DNA of 61,450 nucleotides from assembly GCA_937976335.1 (NCBI GenBank), contig CALJRW010000045.1:1-61450 (forward strand), written 5' to 3'. The notes below the pieces were generated by a model, which had not been told where the DNA came from, did not search any database, and saw only the letters and a program-made list of their open reading frames with translations. Below, in pieces: positions 42,218 through 51,599 of the stretch (positions are counted from its first letter, which is position 1; every line of letters starts with the position of its first letter). This DNA comes from an uncultured bacterium (lineage in GTDB: Bacteria; Bdellovibrionota_C; UBA2361; CALJRW01). Position numbers and translations under genes: made by a program.

Positions 42218-43948
42218 TTAGGCTCTAACTTCTCCCTCAGCCTGCAACTGTTTCATTCTAGCAAATAAACCTCCACTTTCGAGCAGTTCTTTATGAGTTC
42301 CTATTTCCATTACCTTTCCATCTTCAAGAACTATAACTAAATCAGCTTTTTCAATTGTTGATAAACGATGAGCGATAATAATCATAGTATGTTCTTTTGT
42401 TAGTTTTTCTAAAGCAGATTGAATTTCTCTTTCAGACTCAGTATCTAAGGAGGAAGTAGCTTCATCAAAAACTAATATAGCAGGATTCATAATTAAAGCT
42501 CTAGCAATTCCTAACCTTTGTCGCTGCCCGCCAGAAAGCTTAATTCCCCTCTCTCCGATTCTAGTTTTATAACCATCTGGGAGCTCAATAATAAACTCAT
42601 GTGCATGCGCGGCTTTAGCAGCTTTTTCAATCAAAGATTGATCTGAATCAGTTCCATAAGCAATATTTGCACTTACACTTGTATCAAAAACTTCTATATC
42701 TTGAGAAACTACTGCAATTTTTCTTCTATAGTCTTCTAGCTTATAATTTTTAATATCAACTCCATCGGCTAATATAACACCTTCTGTAAGATCGTAATGA
42801 CGTCCTAGCAATTTAATTAGTGTTGTCTTCCCAGAACCAGATCGACCAATTAAGGCAATCATTTTTTTAGAAGGTATAGTTAAATCAATATTTTTAATAA
42901 TAGGCCTTTCTGATTCATATCCAAAACTGGCATTTTGAATCTTTATTTCTCCAGATAAAGACTGACAAGGTTTTGCATTTTTGTTTTCTACAATATCAGG
43001 AACCTGTTTAAACAAATCTGCAAACTGACTAATTGATTCAACAGAATCTCCTAACAAGCTATATAATCTTCCAAGCCTATAAAGAGAAGACACTACTTTT
43101 TCAGATAAAGTTGCAAATAATACTAAAGTTCCAGCAGTCATCTCACCTGAATAAACAAGGTAAACTGCATAAAAAAGGACTATAAATCTAGCAAACCCAA
43201 GCACTAAATCTCTTATAATGATATCTTTATTTTCAATTGATATTCTAATTTTTGCTAATCTTAAATATTCATCAAGTAGATTGTTATATTTTCTGCTTTC
43301 TTTCGCTTCTTGTACGTAATCTTTAACAGTTCGAACATTAATTAAACTTTGATTCATTTCCCAAGAAGCTTTTCTAAAAACTCCATGATATTTCTGTCTA
43401 TAAGGTTGAACTTTTTTACCTGTTTTTACGACTAAATAAATTACAATTGGCATAAAAAAAACAAAAACTAAACCACACCAAATATGTAGAAATAAAAGAA
43501 TACAAGAAGTGAGTAAAATTTGAAAAATTGCCCCTAAAAATTGATCTTGAACAAACCAAGTCAGCTCAGCTAATCTCCCAGAACCTTTATTCATTAACTG
43601 AAGAACATCTCCAGATGGATTAGATTCATGATACCTTAATCCAAGAGAAAGAAGCTTATCTTGAGCTTTTCTTAAAATTCCTGTTTCAAGGCCAAAAGTA
43701 CTCATTGCTGTAAAGAGAATAAATCTGTCTTCAATTAATACAGCTACAAAACTTGCAACAAAAACACCAAAAATTGTTAGGAATATTATGCTAAGAACAG
43801 GATCAGTAACTAATAACAAATCTATTGCAACTTTCATCAAATATGGAGGAATAAGTTTTAATATTTCAAGAACTAGAGTAAAACATGCTGCCTTTAGTAT
43901 GACAGATTTTAATTCTGGAAGAATTCGAAAAAGATTTTTAATGAGCAC
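42218..43948 (-). CDS. ABC exporter, fused permease-ATPase (MsbA-like)
   Basis: A 576-residue half-transporter. Six helices lie in residues 1-310, and the nucleotide-binding domain has Walker A GRSGSGKTTLIKLLG, the Q-loop, signature LSGGQRQRLGIARAL, Walker B ILVFDEATSSLD and the H-loop IIIAHRLSTI. It should act as a homodimer exporting a lipid, peptide or drug; MsbA-type lipid flipping is one option. GTG start with no clear ribosome site. No partner gene. Confidence 0.9.
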   Translation of the reverse strand: MLIKNLFRILPELKSVILKAACFTLVLEILKLIPPYLMKVAIDLLLVTDPVLSIIFLTIFGVFVASFVAVLIEDRFILFTAMSTFGLETGILRKAQDKLLSLGLRYHESNPSGDVLQLMNKGSGRLAELTWFVQDQFLGAIFQILLTSCILLFLHIWCGLVFVFFMPIVIYLVVKTGKKVQPYRQKYHGVFRKASWEMNQSLINVRTVKDYVQEAKESRKYNNLLDEYLRLAKIRISIENKDIIIRDLVLGFARFIVLFYAVYLVYSGEMTAGTLVLFATLSEKVVSSLYRLGRLYSLLGDSVESISQFADLFKQVPDIVENKNAKPCQSLSGEIKIQNASFGYESERPIIKNIDLTIPSKKMIALIGRSGSGKTTLIKLLGRHYDLTEGVILADGVDIKNYKLEDYRRKIAVVSQDIEVFDTSVSANIAYGTDSDQSLIEKAAKAAHAHEFIIELPDGYKTRIGERGIKLSGGQRQRLGIARALIMNPAILVFDEATSSLDTESEREIQSALEKLTKEHTMIIIAHRLSTIEKADLVIVLEDGKVMEIGTHKELLESGGLFARMKQLQAEGEVRA

Positions 43949-44354
43949 TTTTATAATTTACAGTAAAAATAGTTTGCTTTCAAACCTGAATTCGGGATAA
44001 AAAGCTAGAAACTATTATAAAATTGCAGGCCCCTTTTTACGTCTAAGAGCTATAATCGTCTTCATATCAAACTTTAAGCTTTTCCAATTGTTCTTAAAAT
44101 TTTCTAAAACTCTTCAAAAGTAACATTCATAAGCATTCAGGTTATAAATTAAATGATTCAAGTTAAATCACAAAGCTCTAGATATAAAACATAACTTTTG
44201 TAGTGTCACGTATGGAATTAAATAGTTTTTGACGTAAACTATTGAAATTACATTTAATTTTATTTTAAAAATACTGGATCAAATATTGAAGAAATACTGA
44301 TTTAGTTATGGGTCAATGGATCTAAACTAACTTTATTTAAAGATGTGTTAAATT
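43949..44354. other. 406-bp divergent promoter region, little recognised
   Basis: Between the ABC exporter and the Cys-repeat protein. Two short echoes of repeats elsewhere: gaattcgggataaaa (43989-44003), like the start of the 160-bp repeats at 12.5-12.8 kb, and taagcattcaggtt (44130-44143), like the end of the 122-bp MITE. Otherwise AT-rich with no clear promoter. Confidence 0.3.
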
Positions 44355-46313
44355 ATGAATACTAAAATTGCTTTAATATGTGTATGCCTGATCTTCTCTT
44401 TTAATTGCTTATATGCACAAGGAGGTGGAACAGAAGGCCCCGGGGGTACAAATTGCTTACATGGCTCAGTCGATCCAAATGGTGATTGTTGCTTAGACAG
44501 TGAAAAAGACTGTGAAGGAATTTGTAATGGAAATGCTACTGCAGATTGTGCTGGAACATGCGGTGGCGATGCAATTGAAGATTGCAGAGGCATTTGTGGT
44601 GGAAATACTCAGTATGATTGCAGAGGTATTTGTAACGGCGACGCTATAGAAGATTGTAATGGAATTTGTGAAGGAACTTCAAAACTAGATTGCTCTGGAA
44701 TATGTGGAGGTAGCGATCTTCCAGATTGTGCAGGAACCTGTGGTGGAAGTGCAACTCTCGATTGTGCTGGAGTTTGTAATGGTAGCACCCAACCCGATTG
44801 CCTTGGAGTTTGTAATGGGGGTGCGCAGTTAGATTGTGCTGGAGTATGTAACGGAGCTGCAGAGTTAGATTGCAATGGAGCTTGTGGTGGAAATGCCGAA
44901 ATTGATGTTTGTGGAACTTGTGAAGGAGATGGCTCAAGCTGTGGATCTAGATGTGAAATTTATTCCATTTTTATTACAGAAATTTTTGGTGGAAATTCTG
45001 AAAACCAAACCTTATCAAGCGAACATGTTTTTCAAGGAACTGACAATGTACCAGCGTGCTTTCAAAACGCAATAAATAATTTTATTGATGATTGTTATTC
45101 GGACCCAGAAGTTGAATCAGGTGATCAAGATGATTGCGTCTACCACAAAGTTGCACAAGAATTTAATATGCCTGGTGTATATAGAGGGGTAGGTCAAACT
45201 TTTTATTTAGATGAGAACTGCAATACAGTTAAACCAGATGGATCTCAAGTCCCCTGTGACATAGGTACTCTACGCTATATGCAATCCCCAATTTCTTTAA
45301 TTTGGGATACAAATTTTAACTTTGAGACAGATCTTGAAGCAAAAATAGTAAATTTCCCTCTTGCTCCAGGTAGTAAAGAATATTTTGTATGGAAAGCATC
45401 TGGCAAGGCTCCACTTTTAGTTTTTGATCCAGAAAAAACTGGTGACATAAAACATGCAACTCAATTGTTTGGTAATCATACATTTGGTGGGAAAGCGGTA
45501 GCCTCTATTAGCTCCAATCAATATACACAAACTGAATGGAGAGATGGATTTGAAGCTCTTGAAACATTAGATAAAGATAAGTCAGGAAAAATTGAAGGTA
45601 AAGAACTTAAACCTTTATCTTTATGGTTTGATTACAATCAAGATGGAATATCTCAAAAAGGAGAAGTTAAAGATCTGAAAGAACTTGGAATTAACTGGAT
45701 TAATACGCAATCAAATAGAATTAACTCTTCCAGTGGTAGTGTTATATCAGAATTGGGATTTTCAAGAACAGTTAATGGTAATGAAATAATTTCAAAAGCT
45801 ATTGATTGGTATGGAGAAGGTGCTAGTTCAAAAGCTGAACTTATTAATCATTTTACAGATTTAGCTTACAGAAAAAATAAATTAAATAATTCTAATATCA
45901 TAGAAAAAAAAGAAGCTAAAAAAATAGCTTCAATAAAACATGTACTAAATGGCCTATGGAAATGGAATACAAATCAAAAATCAATTCCTGGAGGTTATCT
46001 CGGCTTAAAATTTATAAATGATAAAGAGTTTGTAGGTCATTCTTACTTCTCATCTTCACTAACTAGGCCCGTAAAAGAAATAAGTTCAATTGGAGGTGTA
46101 AGTAAAATTTCAGGAAAAATCATTTCTGAAAACGCCAAAGAAATTAAACTAAAGTTAACTATTAACGGAACTGAAAATGAAAGTCCTGTTTTGAGTTACT
46201 TAGTGTATGATAAAGAGTCAAAAAAGATAATAGGTAACACTAAAACAAAAGTAACTTTAGAAAATAACTCAATGTCAGTTGATTACTCGTGGAAGGCAAG
46301 TAAAGTTAAGTAA
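44355..46313 (+). CDS. Secreted protein with eleven 12-residue DCxGxCxG repeats and EF-hands
   Basis: A 652-residue exported protein. Signal peptide (about 1-22); residues 51-183 are eleven consecutive 12-residue repeats of the form DCxGxCxGxAxx (36 bp each, about 44506-44902) closed by DVCGTCEGDGSSC; a middle domain (about 200-390) unassigned; two EF-hand loops (DKDKSGKIEGKE and DYNQDGISQKGE, near 410-450); then a C-terminal beta-rich region. The repeats resemble thrombospondin-like Cys repeats in secreted bacterial proteins and should be disulfide-rich; EF-hands indicate calcium. It ends with an 8-bp overlap onto the convergent ABC-F gene. Confidence 0.8.
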   Translation: MNTKIALICVCLIFSFNCLYAQGGGTEGPGGTNCLHGSVDPNGDCCLDSEKDCEGICNGNATADCAGTCGGDAIEDCRGICGGNTQYDCRGICNGDAIEDCNGICEGTSKLDCSGICGGSDLPDCAGTCGGSATLDCAGVCNGSTQPDCLGVCNGGAQLDCAGVCNGAAELDCNGACGGNAEIDVCGTCEGDGSSCGSRCEIYSIFITEIFGGNSENQTLSSEHVFQGTDNVPACFQNAINNFIDDCYSDPEVESGDQDDCVYHKVAQEFNMPGVYRGVGQTFYLDENCNTVKPDGSQVPCDIGTLRYMQSPISLIWDTNFNFETDLEAKIVNFPLAPGSKEYFVWKASGKAPLLVFDPEKTGDIKHATQLFGNHTFGGKAVASISSNQYTQTEWRDGFEALETLDKDKSGKIEGKELKPLSLWFDYNQDGISQKGEVKDLKELGINWINTQSNRINSSSGSVISELGFSRTVNGNEIISKAIDWYGEGASSKAELINHFTDLAYRKNKLNNSNIIEKKEAKKIASIKHVLNGLWKWNTNQKSIPGGYLGLKFINDKEFVGHSYFSSSLTRPVKEISSIGGVSKISGKIISENAKEIKLKLTINGTENESPVLSYLVYDKESKKIIGNTKTKVTLENNSMSVDYSWKASKVK

Positions 46314-48117
46314 TTTGTAGTTTTTTTTCAAGCTCTTCAATTTCACTTAATGCAGACTCTAAGTCTTCATAAAGCTTATCTATCTTGGCTTCATCTACTC
46401 GTATCTGACGAGAAAGTTTGGCCATTTCATCGTTGTAACCAGTCTTTGTTCCCTCAATCAAGGTGGCTTTTTGATCAGCTAATGTAGTTTCTAACTCACT
46501 AATTTCTTTCTCTAGAGGAATTACTGCTTCAGATCGCATTTGTGTTATTTTAGCTTTTTTTTGTCTAATTTCTTTTTTAGAAAGTTTGATAGTCTTCTTT
46601 TCTTTTTTTTCTTCTAACTCATCTTCTGTTTCCCAACCAACTTTTTTCAAAAACTCAGCATAAGTACCATCAAAAAGAGTTGTTTTACCTCTATCAAAGA
46701 CAATTAACTTGTTAGCAATTTCGTGTAAAAGAGTTTCATCATGTGTTACAAATATAATACCACCTTCAAAATTTTTTAAGGCTGTTCTAAAAGCCTTATT
46801 AGATTGGATATCTAAATGATTTGTAGGCTCATCAAGAATTAGTAAATTCGAAGGTTTTGCTATAACTTTACCAAGAAGAACTCTACTTTTTTCACCTCCA
46901 GAAAGAACAGCTATTTGTTTAAGCGCTAAATCTCCTTCAAACATCATTATTCCACAAATAGTTCTTGCAGCAGTTCTATTGTGCTCTGGATGTACTGCAA
47001 GAATTTCTTGTTCTATAGTTTTATCAGCATCTAATCTATCTATATTGGTTTGACCGTAGTAGTTAAATTTAACATGTTGGTTCATTTCAATACTACCTGC
47101 ATTTAGTTTTAACTCTCCAACTAAAAGTTTTAACAAAGTAGTTTTCCCTTTCCCATTTTTACCAATAATTCCTATTTTTTCATTTTTACCAACAGTAAAA
47201 CCTAAGTTTTCAATAAGTTTAGTTTCAGAATTTGGATAACTAAACTCACCAGATTTAATGTTAAGAATCTCTTTTGCTGAAAAAGGTGCAGAATTGAACT
47301 TAAAATTAAGCGTTTTAATCTCTCTTAACTCTTCAATAGTTCCTTCTCTTTCTAAGGATTTAATTCTTGATTGAACTTGCTTAGCTTTCGAAGCTTTAGC
47401 CTTAAAACGCCTTATAAACTGCTCTGTTTCTTCCCTCTTTTTTAACTGATTTAGTCTTGTTTTTTCTTGAATTTCTTCAGATTCACTAATGAGAGTATAT
47501 AGTTTTTTTGTGCTACCTTCGATTTTCTTGATACCTCCTCGATGAATTCCAACTGTATGTGTCGTAACTTGATCCATAAAAGAACTATCATGAGTAATCA
47601 GAACTAACTCTCCTTGCCAAAATCTTAAAAATTTTATTAACCAACGAAGAGAAATAATATCTAAATAGTTTGTAGGCTCATCTAAAAGTAGTAAATCAGC
47701 ATTAGATATCAAGATTTTAACTAAATTCAATCTTACTTGAAAACCTCCAGAAAGAAGCATTGGATCTTTACTAAAATCTTCATTAGAAAAACCTAAACCA
47801 TTTAGAACAGATTCAGCTAAATAGGTTTCCTTATAACCATCAAGCTTAAGAGGCAATGCAGATTCAGCTTCTTCAAGAATAGTTTTCGAAGAAAAGTCAA
47901 TTTTTTGGGAAAGATAACCAATTTTGTAATCTTTGGGAAAACTAATATCACCTGAATCATACTCTTCTATTCCAAGTAAAATCTTTAGGAGAGTTGATTT
48001 ACCATGTCCATTTCTACCAACTAAACCTACTCTTTCTCCAGAATTAATATTAAAAGTAATTTCATCAAAAAGAACTTGAGTTCCGTACGCTTTACTTAAT
48101 TTTGAGATTTGAATCAT
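46306..48117 (-). CDS. ABC-F family ATPase (Uup/YheS-like)
   Basis: A 603-residue soluble protein with two ABC domains: Walker A GRNGHGKSTLLK and GKNGKGKTTLLK, signatures LSGGFQVRLNL and LSGGEKSRVLLG, Walker B LLLDEPTNYLD and LILDEPTNHLD. A linker of some 80 charged residues (the P-site tRNA interaction motif of the family) sits between them, and a C-terminal coiled coil (about 510-600) follows. ABC-F proteins act on the ribosome in translation quality control or antibiotic protection. No membrane domain, so not a transporter. Convergent 8-bp overlap with the Cys-repeat protein gene. Confidence 0.92.
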   Translation of the reverse strand: MIQISKLSKAYGTQVLFDEITFNINSGERVGLVGRNGHGKSTLLKILLGIEEYDSGDISFPKDYKIGYLSQKIDFSSKTILEEAESALPLKLDGYKETYLAESVLNGLGFSNEDFSKDPMLLSGGFQVRLNLVKILISNADLLLLDEPTNYLDIISLRWLIKFLRFWQGELVLITHDSSFMDQVTTHTVGIHRGGIKKIEGSTKKLYTLISESEEIQEKTRLNQLKKREETEQFIRRFKAKASKAKQVQSRIKSLEREGTIEELREIKTLNFKFNSAPFSAKEILNIKSGEFSYPNSETKLIENLGFTVGKNEKIGIIGKNGKGKTTLLKLLVGELKLNAGSIEMNQHVKFNYYGQTNIDRLDADKTIEQEILAVHPEHNRTAARTICGIMMFEGDLALKQIAVLSGGEKSRVLLGKVIAKPSNLLILDEPTNHLDIQSNKAFRTALKNFEGGIIFVTHDETLLHEIANKLIVFDRGKTTLFDGTYAEFLKKVGWETEDELEEKKEKKTIKLSKKEIRQKKAKITQMRSEAVIPLEKEISELETTLADQKATLIEGTKTGYNDEMAKLSRQIRVDEAKIDKLYEDLESALSEIEELEKKLQIT

Positions 48118-48203
48118 ATATTACTTTTTAATTATTGAGAGGGAAAATACTAACAAATTTAATTGTAAATTACTAGATAGTGATACTTAGCAAAAAGCGT
48201 ATC

Positions 48204-48224
48204 GCATTGTTAAAACTACAATGC
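48204..48224. promoter_or_regulatory. Palindrome in the divergent ABC-F/binding-protein gap
   Basis: gcattgt-taaaact-acaatgc, perfect 7-bp arms, about 90 bp upstream of the ABC-F start and 170 bp upstream of the binding-protein start. Possible operator or small hairpin; no T-run follows. Confidence 0.25.
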
Positions 48225-48393
48225 ACACTATCTAAATCGTATTAATTTTGATAAAGTAATGGAATTAAGACAAAAGAAAAGTCTATCAATAAGCTAATTT
48301 TGTATAATCTTGGAAGCTACCTTAGACTAGTTTGAATTTAGCTGACTTGGAAGATATAGTGTTCGCTAAATTAGCTTTTAATAAAGTAATACA

Positions 48394-49428
48394 ATGCGAC
48401 TTAAACTTTTTTTCTTATTTTTCACACTACTTAATACAAACTTAGGCTTTGCTGATCCAAGTATAAAAATAGGAGTATCACTGCCGCTTACTGGAGGCGC
48501 TGCAAGTAATGGAGAAACAATAAAAAATAGTATTCTTATGGCAAGTAAAGATAACGATCAAGAAAAAAGGGTTAAATTTATTTTTGAAGACGATCGATTA
48601 GAACCAGCTAAGACAGTTTCAAATGTAAGTAAATTTCTTAAAATTGATAAAGTTGATGGATTGATAATTTTTGGATCCCCTACTTCACTTGCCGTAAACT
48701 CAATTGCAGAAAAAGCAAAAATCCCAATGATTGGATTATCAATTGTAGAAAAGGTTGTAAAAGACAAAAAATATGTAGTTAAACATTGGGTTACTACAAA
48801 GGTCGAAGCAATGGCTTTAAACAAAGAATTTGAACTAAAAAATTACAATTCTATTGCTATAGTCACACTTGAAAATGATGCAATGCTAGCTTTACGTAAA
48901 GATTTTGTTAATAAATTCTCTAAAAATATAGTTCTAGACGAACAAATTCAACCTAAGGAAATTGATTTTAAAGCTATAATTACAAAAATTAAAAGACTAA
49001 ATCCCGATGCAGTATATAATTTACTATGGTCACCACAAGTAGCTCTTTTTTCAAAGCAATTAAGAAATTTTAATTATAAAGGAGAAATTTTTGGTGCTCA
49101 TAACTTAGAAAATATTTTTGAAATTAAAGCTGCAAATGGTGCATTAGAAAATGTTTGGTTTGTCTCAGGAGATGACTGTCATAGCTATAATTACTACACT
49201 GCATATAGAAAAATATTTAATCAAGAACCTGTAACAGGAGGAATCAATGGATATGATGCTGCCAAACTTTTTATTACTGGAGCAATGTCGGGTGATATCA
49301 ATAAACACCTACATACTGTAAAAGATTTTGATGGCGCTTATGGGAGATATAGTGCTACAGGTAGTAATGATTTTGATATTAAAGCAGCTATAAAGTTAAT
49401 TAAAGATGGTAAGATAGTGTGTAAATAG
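48394..49428 (+). CDS. LIV-type periplasmic substrate-binding protein
   Basis: A 344-residue class I binding protein (LivJ/Peripla_BP_6) with signal peptide (about 1-20) and start SIKIGVSLPLTGGAASNGETI, then VKFIFEDDRLEPAKTVS, FGSPTSLAVNSIAEKAKIPMIG and NGYDAAKLFITGAM. A distant relative of the protein at 12997-14082. No permease or ATPase genes follow; the next gene is a methyltransferase 90 bp on. A TAAAGT hexamer ends 6 nt before the ATG. Ligand unknown. Confidence 0.88.
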   Translation: MRLKLFFLFFTLLNTNLGFADPSIKIGVSLPLTGGAASNGETIKNSILMASKDNDQEKRVKFIFEDDRLEPAKTVSNVSKFLKIDKVDGLIIFGSPTSLAVNSIAEKAKIPMIGLSIVEKVVKDKKYVVKHWVTTKVEAMALNKEFELKNYNSIAIVTLENDAMLALRKDFVNKFSKNIVLDEQIQPKEIDFKAIITKIKRLNPDAVYNLLWSPQVALFSKQLRNFNYKGEIFGAHNLENIFEIKAANGALENVWFVSGDDCHSYNYYTAYRKIFNQEPVTGGINGYDAAKLFITGAMSGDINKHLHTVKDFDGAYGRYSATGSNDFDIKAAIKLIKDGKIVCK

Positions 49429-49518
49429 ATTTTTGGCTTAAACTTAAATATTTTGATAAAATGTAAAAAGATTTATAACTTAAAAAATTGTAACATTTAA
49501 TTATGACTCGAACACACT

Positions 49519-50223
49519 ATGCAACAAAGAACACCAGGAATATCACCGACATACTATAAAACCATAGGTTTTGGACTAGATACTGAACAAGGTCAAGCAT
49601 ATGCTGCTGCTAAAAAAATGATAGACAAATATTGTGGCAAAGTTAAAAATGCACTTGACTATGGATGTGGTCCTGGTAGATCCTCTCGTTTCTTAAAAGC
49701 TTCTGCAGATTCAGTTTTAGGGGTAGATGTACACCCTGAAGCAATAGTTGAGGCTAAAAAATTACCTCAAGAAAATATTTCATATCAATTAATACAAAAT
49801 GGAAAGTTAAAATTTCCAGTTCGCTTCGATCTAACTTTTTCAGGCTTAGTTTTATTAGAAGTTTCAAATAAAAAGGAAATATCTCAAATTCTAGAAAACT
49901 TACATAAGGCAACTACTCCTGATGGAACTATCATTATTCTTACTTGTACAAAAGCTGGTTATATAAATGATGGAGACAAATGGAAATGTTTGTTAACTGA
50001 AGAAGAGAAAGAATCTCTTAAAGATGGGGATTCTGTTCCAACTGGGATGACAGATAGTGATGAAGAATTTATTGATTACTATTGGAGCAACTCTTTTTAT
50101 AAAAATGCTTTTAGAGAGAATGATTTGCAACTAATAGAAACCCTATACGCCTCACCATTAGAAAAAAACAAAAAATCTAGATACGTAATTTACGTATGTA
50201 AAAAATCAAAGTTAGAAACATAG
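49519..50223 (+). CDS. Class I SAM-dependent methyltransferase
   Basis: A 234-residue cytoplasmic protein with a clear Rossmann methyltransferase domain: motif I ALDYGCGPGRSSRFL, acidic VLGVDVHPEAIVEA, motif IV FDLTFSGLVLLEVSNKKEI, and post-motif TPDGTIIILTCTKAGY. Residues 150-234 form a C-terminal lid-like part. The N-terminal 45 residues may help bind substrate. Small molecule substrate is likely but unknown. Confidence 0.88.
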   Translation: MQQRTPGISPTYYKTIGFGLDTEQGQAYAAAKKMIDKYCGKVKNALDYGCGPGRSSRFLKASADSVLGVDVHPEAIVEAKKLPQENISYQLIQNGKLKFPVRFDLTFSGLVLLEVSNKKEISQILENLHKATTPDGTIIILTCTKAGYINDGDKWKCLLTEEEKESLKDGDSVPTGMTDSDEEFIDYYWSNSFYKNAFRENDLQLIETLYASPLEKNKKSRYVIYVCKKSKLET

Positions 50224-50268
50224 AGTTAAGCATCGAGAAAGCAAATAAACTCTGCAATTTTTGCATTA

Positions 50269-51492
50269 CTAAACATTCTGCCCAGCTATCCAACCTGTAC
50301 TCCAAGCAGATTGAAAATTATAGCCGCCAGTAATGCCATCGATATCTAGAATTTCCCCAGCAAAAAATAACTTTGAACAAATTTTACTTTCCATAGTTTT
50401 AAGATCTACTTCCTTTAAAGGAACTCCACCTGCAGTAACAAATTCTTCTTTAAATTTTCCTTTTCCAGTAATTTTAAACTTAGCAGCAGAAAGCTCTTCT
50501 ACTAGTGATTCAATATTTCTTTTTGAAAACTCAGCCCATGTACTTTCCATGTTTTTTGCAATACCCTGTACTAATCGCCCCCAATATCTTTTGGGAATCC
50601 CAAGAAATGAATCCTTACTAACAACTTTTCGAGGTAGAGCATTTTTTCTCTCATTAAGTTGTTCTCTAAGCAAATCAAATTTAAATTCAGGGATAAAATT
50701 TACATTCAATTCCGTACAATAATTTAAATCAAACAAATCTCTTGCTGCATACGCAGAAAGTTTAATAACACTAGGTGCACTTAATCCCCAATGAGTGATA
50801 AGAAGAGGACCAACTTGCTCATACTTTTTATTTTTTGCAACATTAAGTGTAAGCTTCACTTTGCTAAAGCTTATACCAGCTAAAGACTCTAAACGTTTAT
50901 CATTAATTTCGAAAGTAAATAAGGAAGGCATCGGGGGAATGATATTATGATTTAAAGATTGGAAAATTTTGTACCCTTCTCTATTTCCACCTGTTGTAAG
51001 AATAACAACATTTGAAACTATCTTTTCATTATTTAAAAAACTAATTTGAAAATTATTTTTACTATCCTTTTTAATTCCAATTGCTTTATGATTATACTTA
51101 ATTTTTATATTAGAATTTTTAATTTTACTTAGGAGACTATCAACAACAGTTTGAGACTTATTTGTTATTGGAAACATTCTTCCATCTGCTTCAGTTTTAA
51201 GTTTAACACCATTTTTTTCAAACCAATCAATTGTTTCATCAACTGAAAATCTTGAAAATACACTTTTCAGCTCTTTTTTTCCTCTAGGATAATTTTCAAC
51301 TAAAGCATTCATTTCTCTAGTGCTTGTAGTTACATTACAACGTCCTCCACCTGAGATTAAAACCTTAGATAAAGCTTTTTTCGAAGCTTCGTATATAATA
51401 ATTTCTGCATTTGGATTTTTTTCACGCGCACTGATTGCTGCAAAACAACCTGCAGCGCCTGCTCCTATTATAGATATTTTTTTTGTGCTCAC
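50269..51492 (-). CDS. NAD(P)/FAD-dependent oxidoreductase, BaiN/HI0933 family
   Basis: A 407-residue flavoprotein. N-terminal FAD-binding motif IIGAGAAGCFAAISARE, family signature SGGGRCNVTTS, an internal unit (about 190-320), and the C-terminal FFAGEILDIDGITGGYNFQSAW that closes the FAD site. This family (YhiN, HI0933) contains a few bile-acid and RNA-related enzymes but most members have no known substrate. GTG start. Alone between two convergent or divergent neighbours. Confidence 0.9.
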   Translation of the reverse strand: MSTKKISIIGAGAAGCFAAISAREKNPNAEIIIYEASKKALSKVLISGGGRCNVTTSTREMNALVENYPRGKKELKSVFSRFSVDETIDWFEKNGVKLKTEADGRMFPITNKSQTVVDSLLSKIKNSNIKIKYNHKAIGIKKDSKNNFQISFLNNEKIVSNVVILTTGGNREGYKIFQSLNHNIIPPMPSLFTFEINDKRLESLAGISFSKVKLTLNVAKNKKYEQVGPLLITHWGLSAPSVIKLSAYAARDLFDLNYCTELNVNFIPEFKFDLLREQLNERKNALPRKVVSKDSFLGIPKRYWGRLVQGIAKNMESTWAEFSKRNIESLVEELSAAKFKITGKGKFKEEFVTAGGVPLKEVDLKTMESKICSKLFFAGEILDIDGITGGYNFQSAWSTGWIAGQNV

Positions 51493-51599
51493 TTTAGGGA
51501 TTATAGGGTTTATTGAAGATAAAATCTATTCAGATAAGTTGCTCATAAAATTTGTTAGGAGTTTTGCAACTTGCTCTTTCTCAGCTAAATACAAGTAAT

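Noticed and set aside
42218..43948. Bacteriocin or peptide exporter with nearby precursor gene
   Set aside because: No C39 peptidase domain and no small double-Gly leader peptide nearby; generic MsbA-like call kept.
44506..44905. Regular 36-bp repeats resembling a CRISPR array
   Set aside because: The unit is 36 bp without spacers and translates in one frame into an unbroken DCxGxCxG protein repeat following a signal peptide; it is coding.
44348..44937. Minus-strand frames rich in Pro, Gln and Ser
   Set aside because: They are mirror frames of the Cys repeats (complement of tgtggtgg-type codons) and have no promoter or ribosome site.
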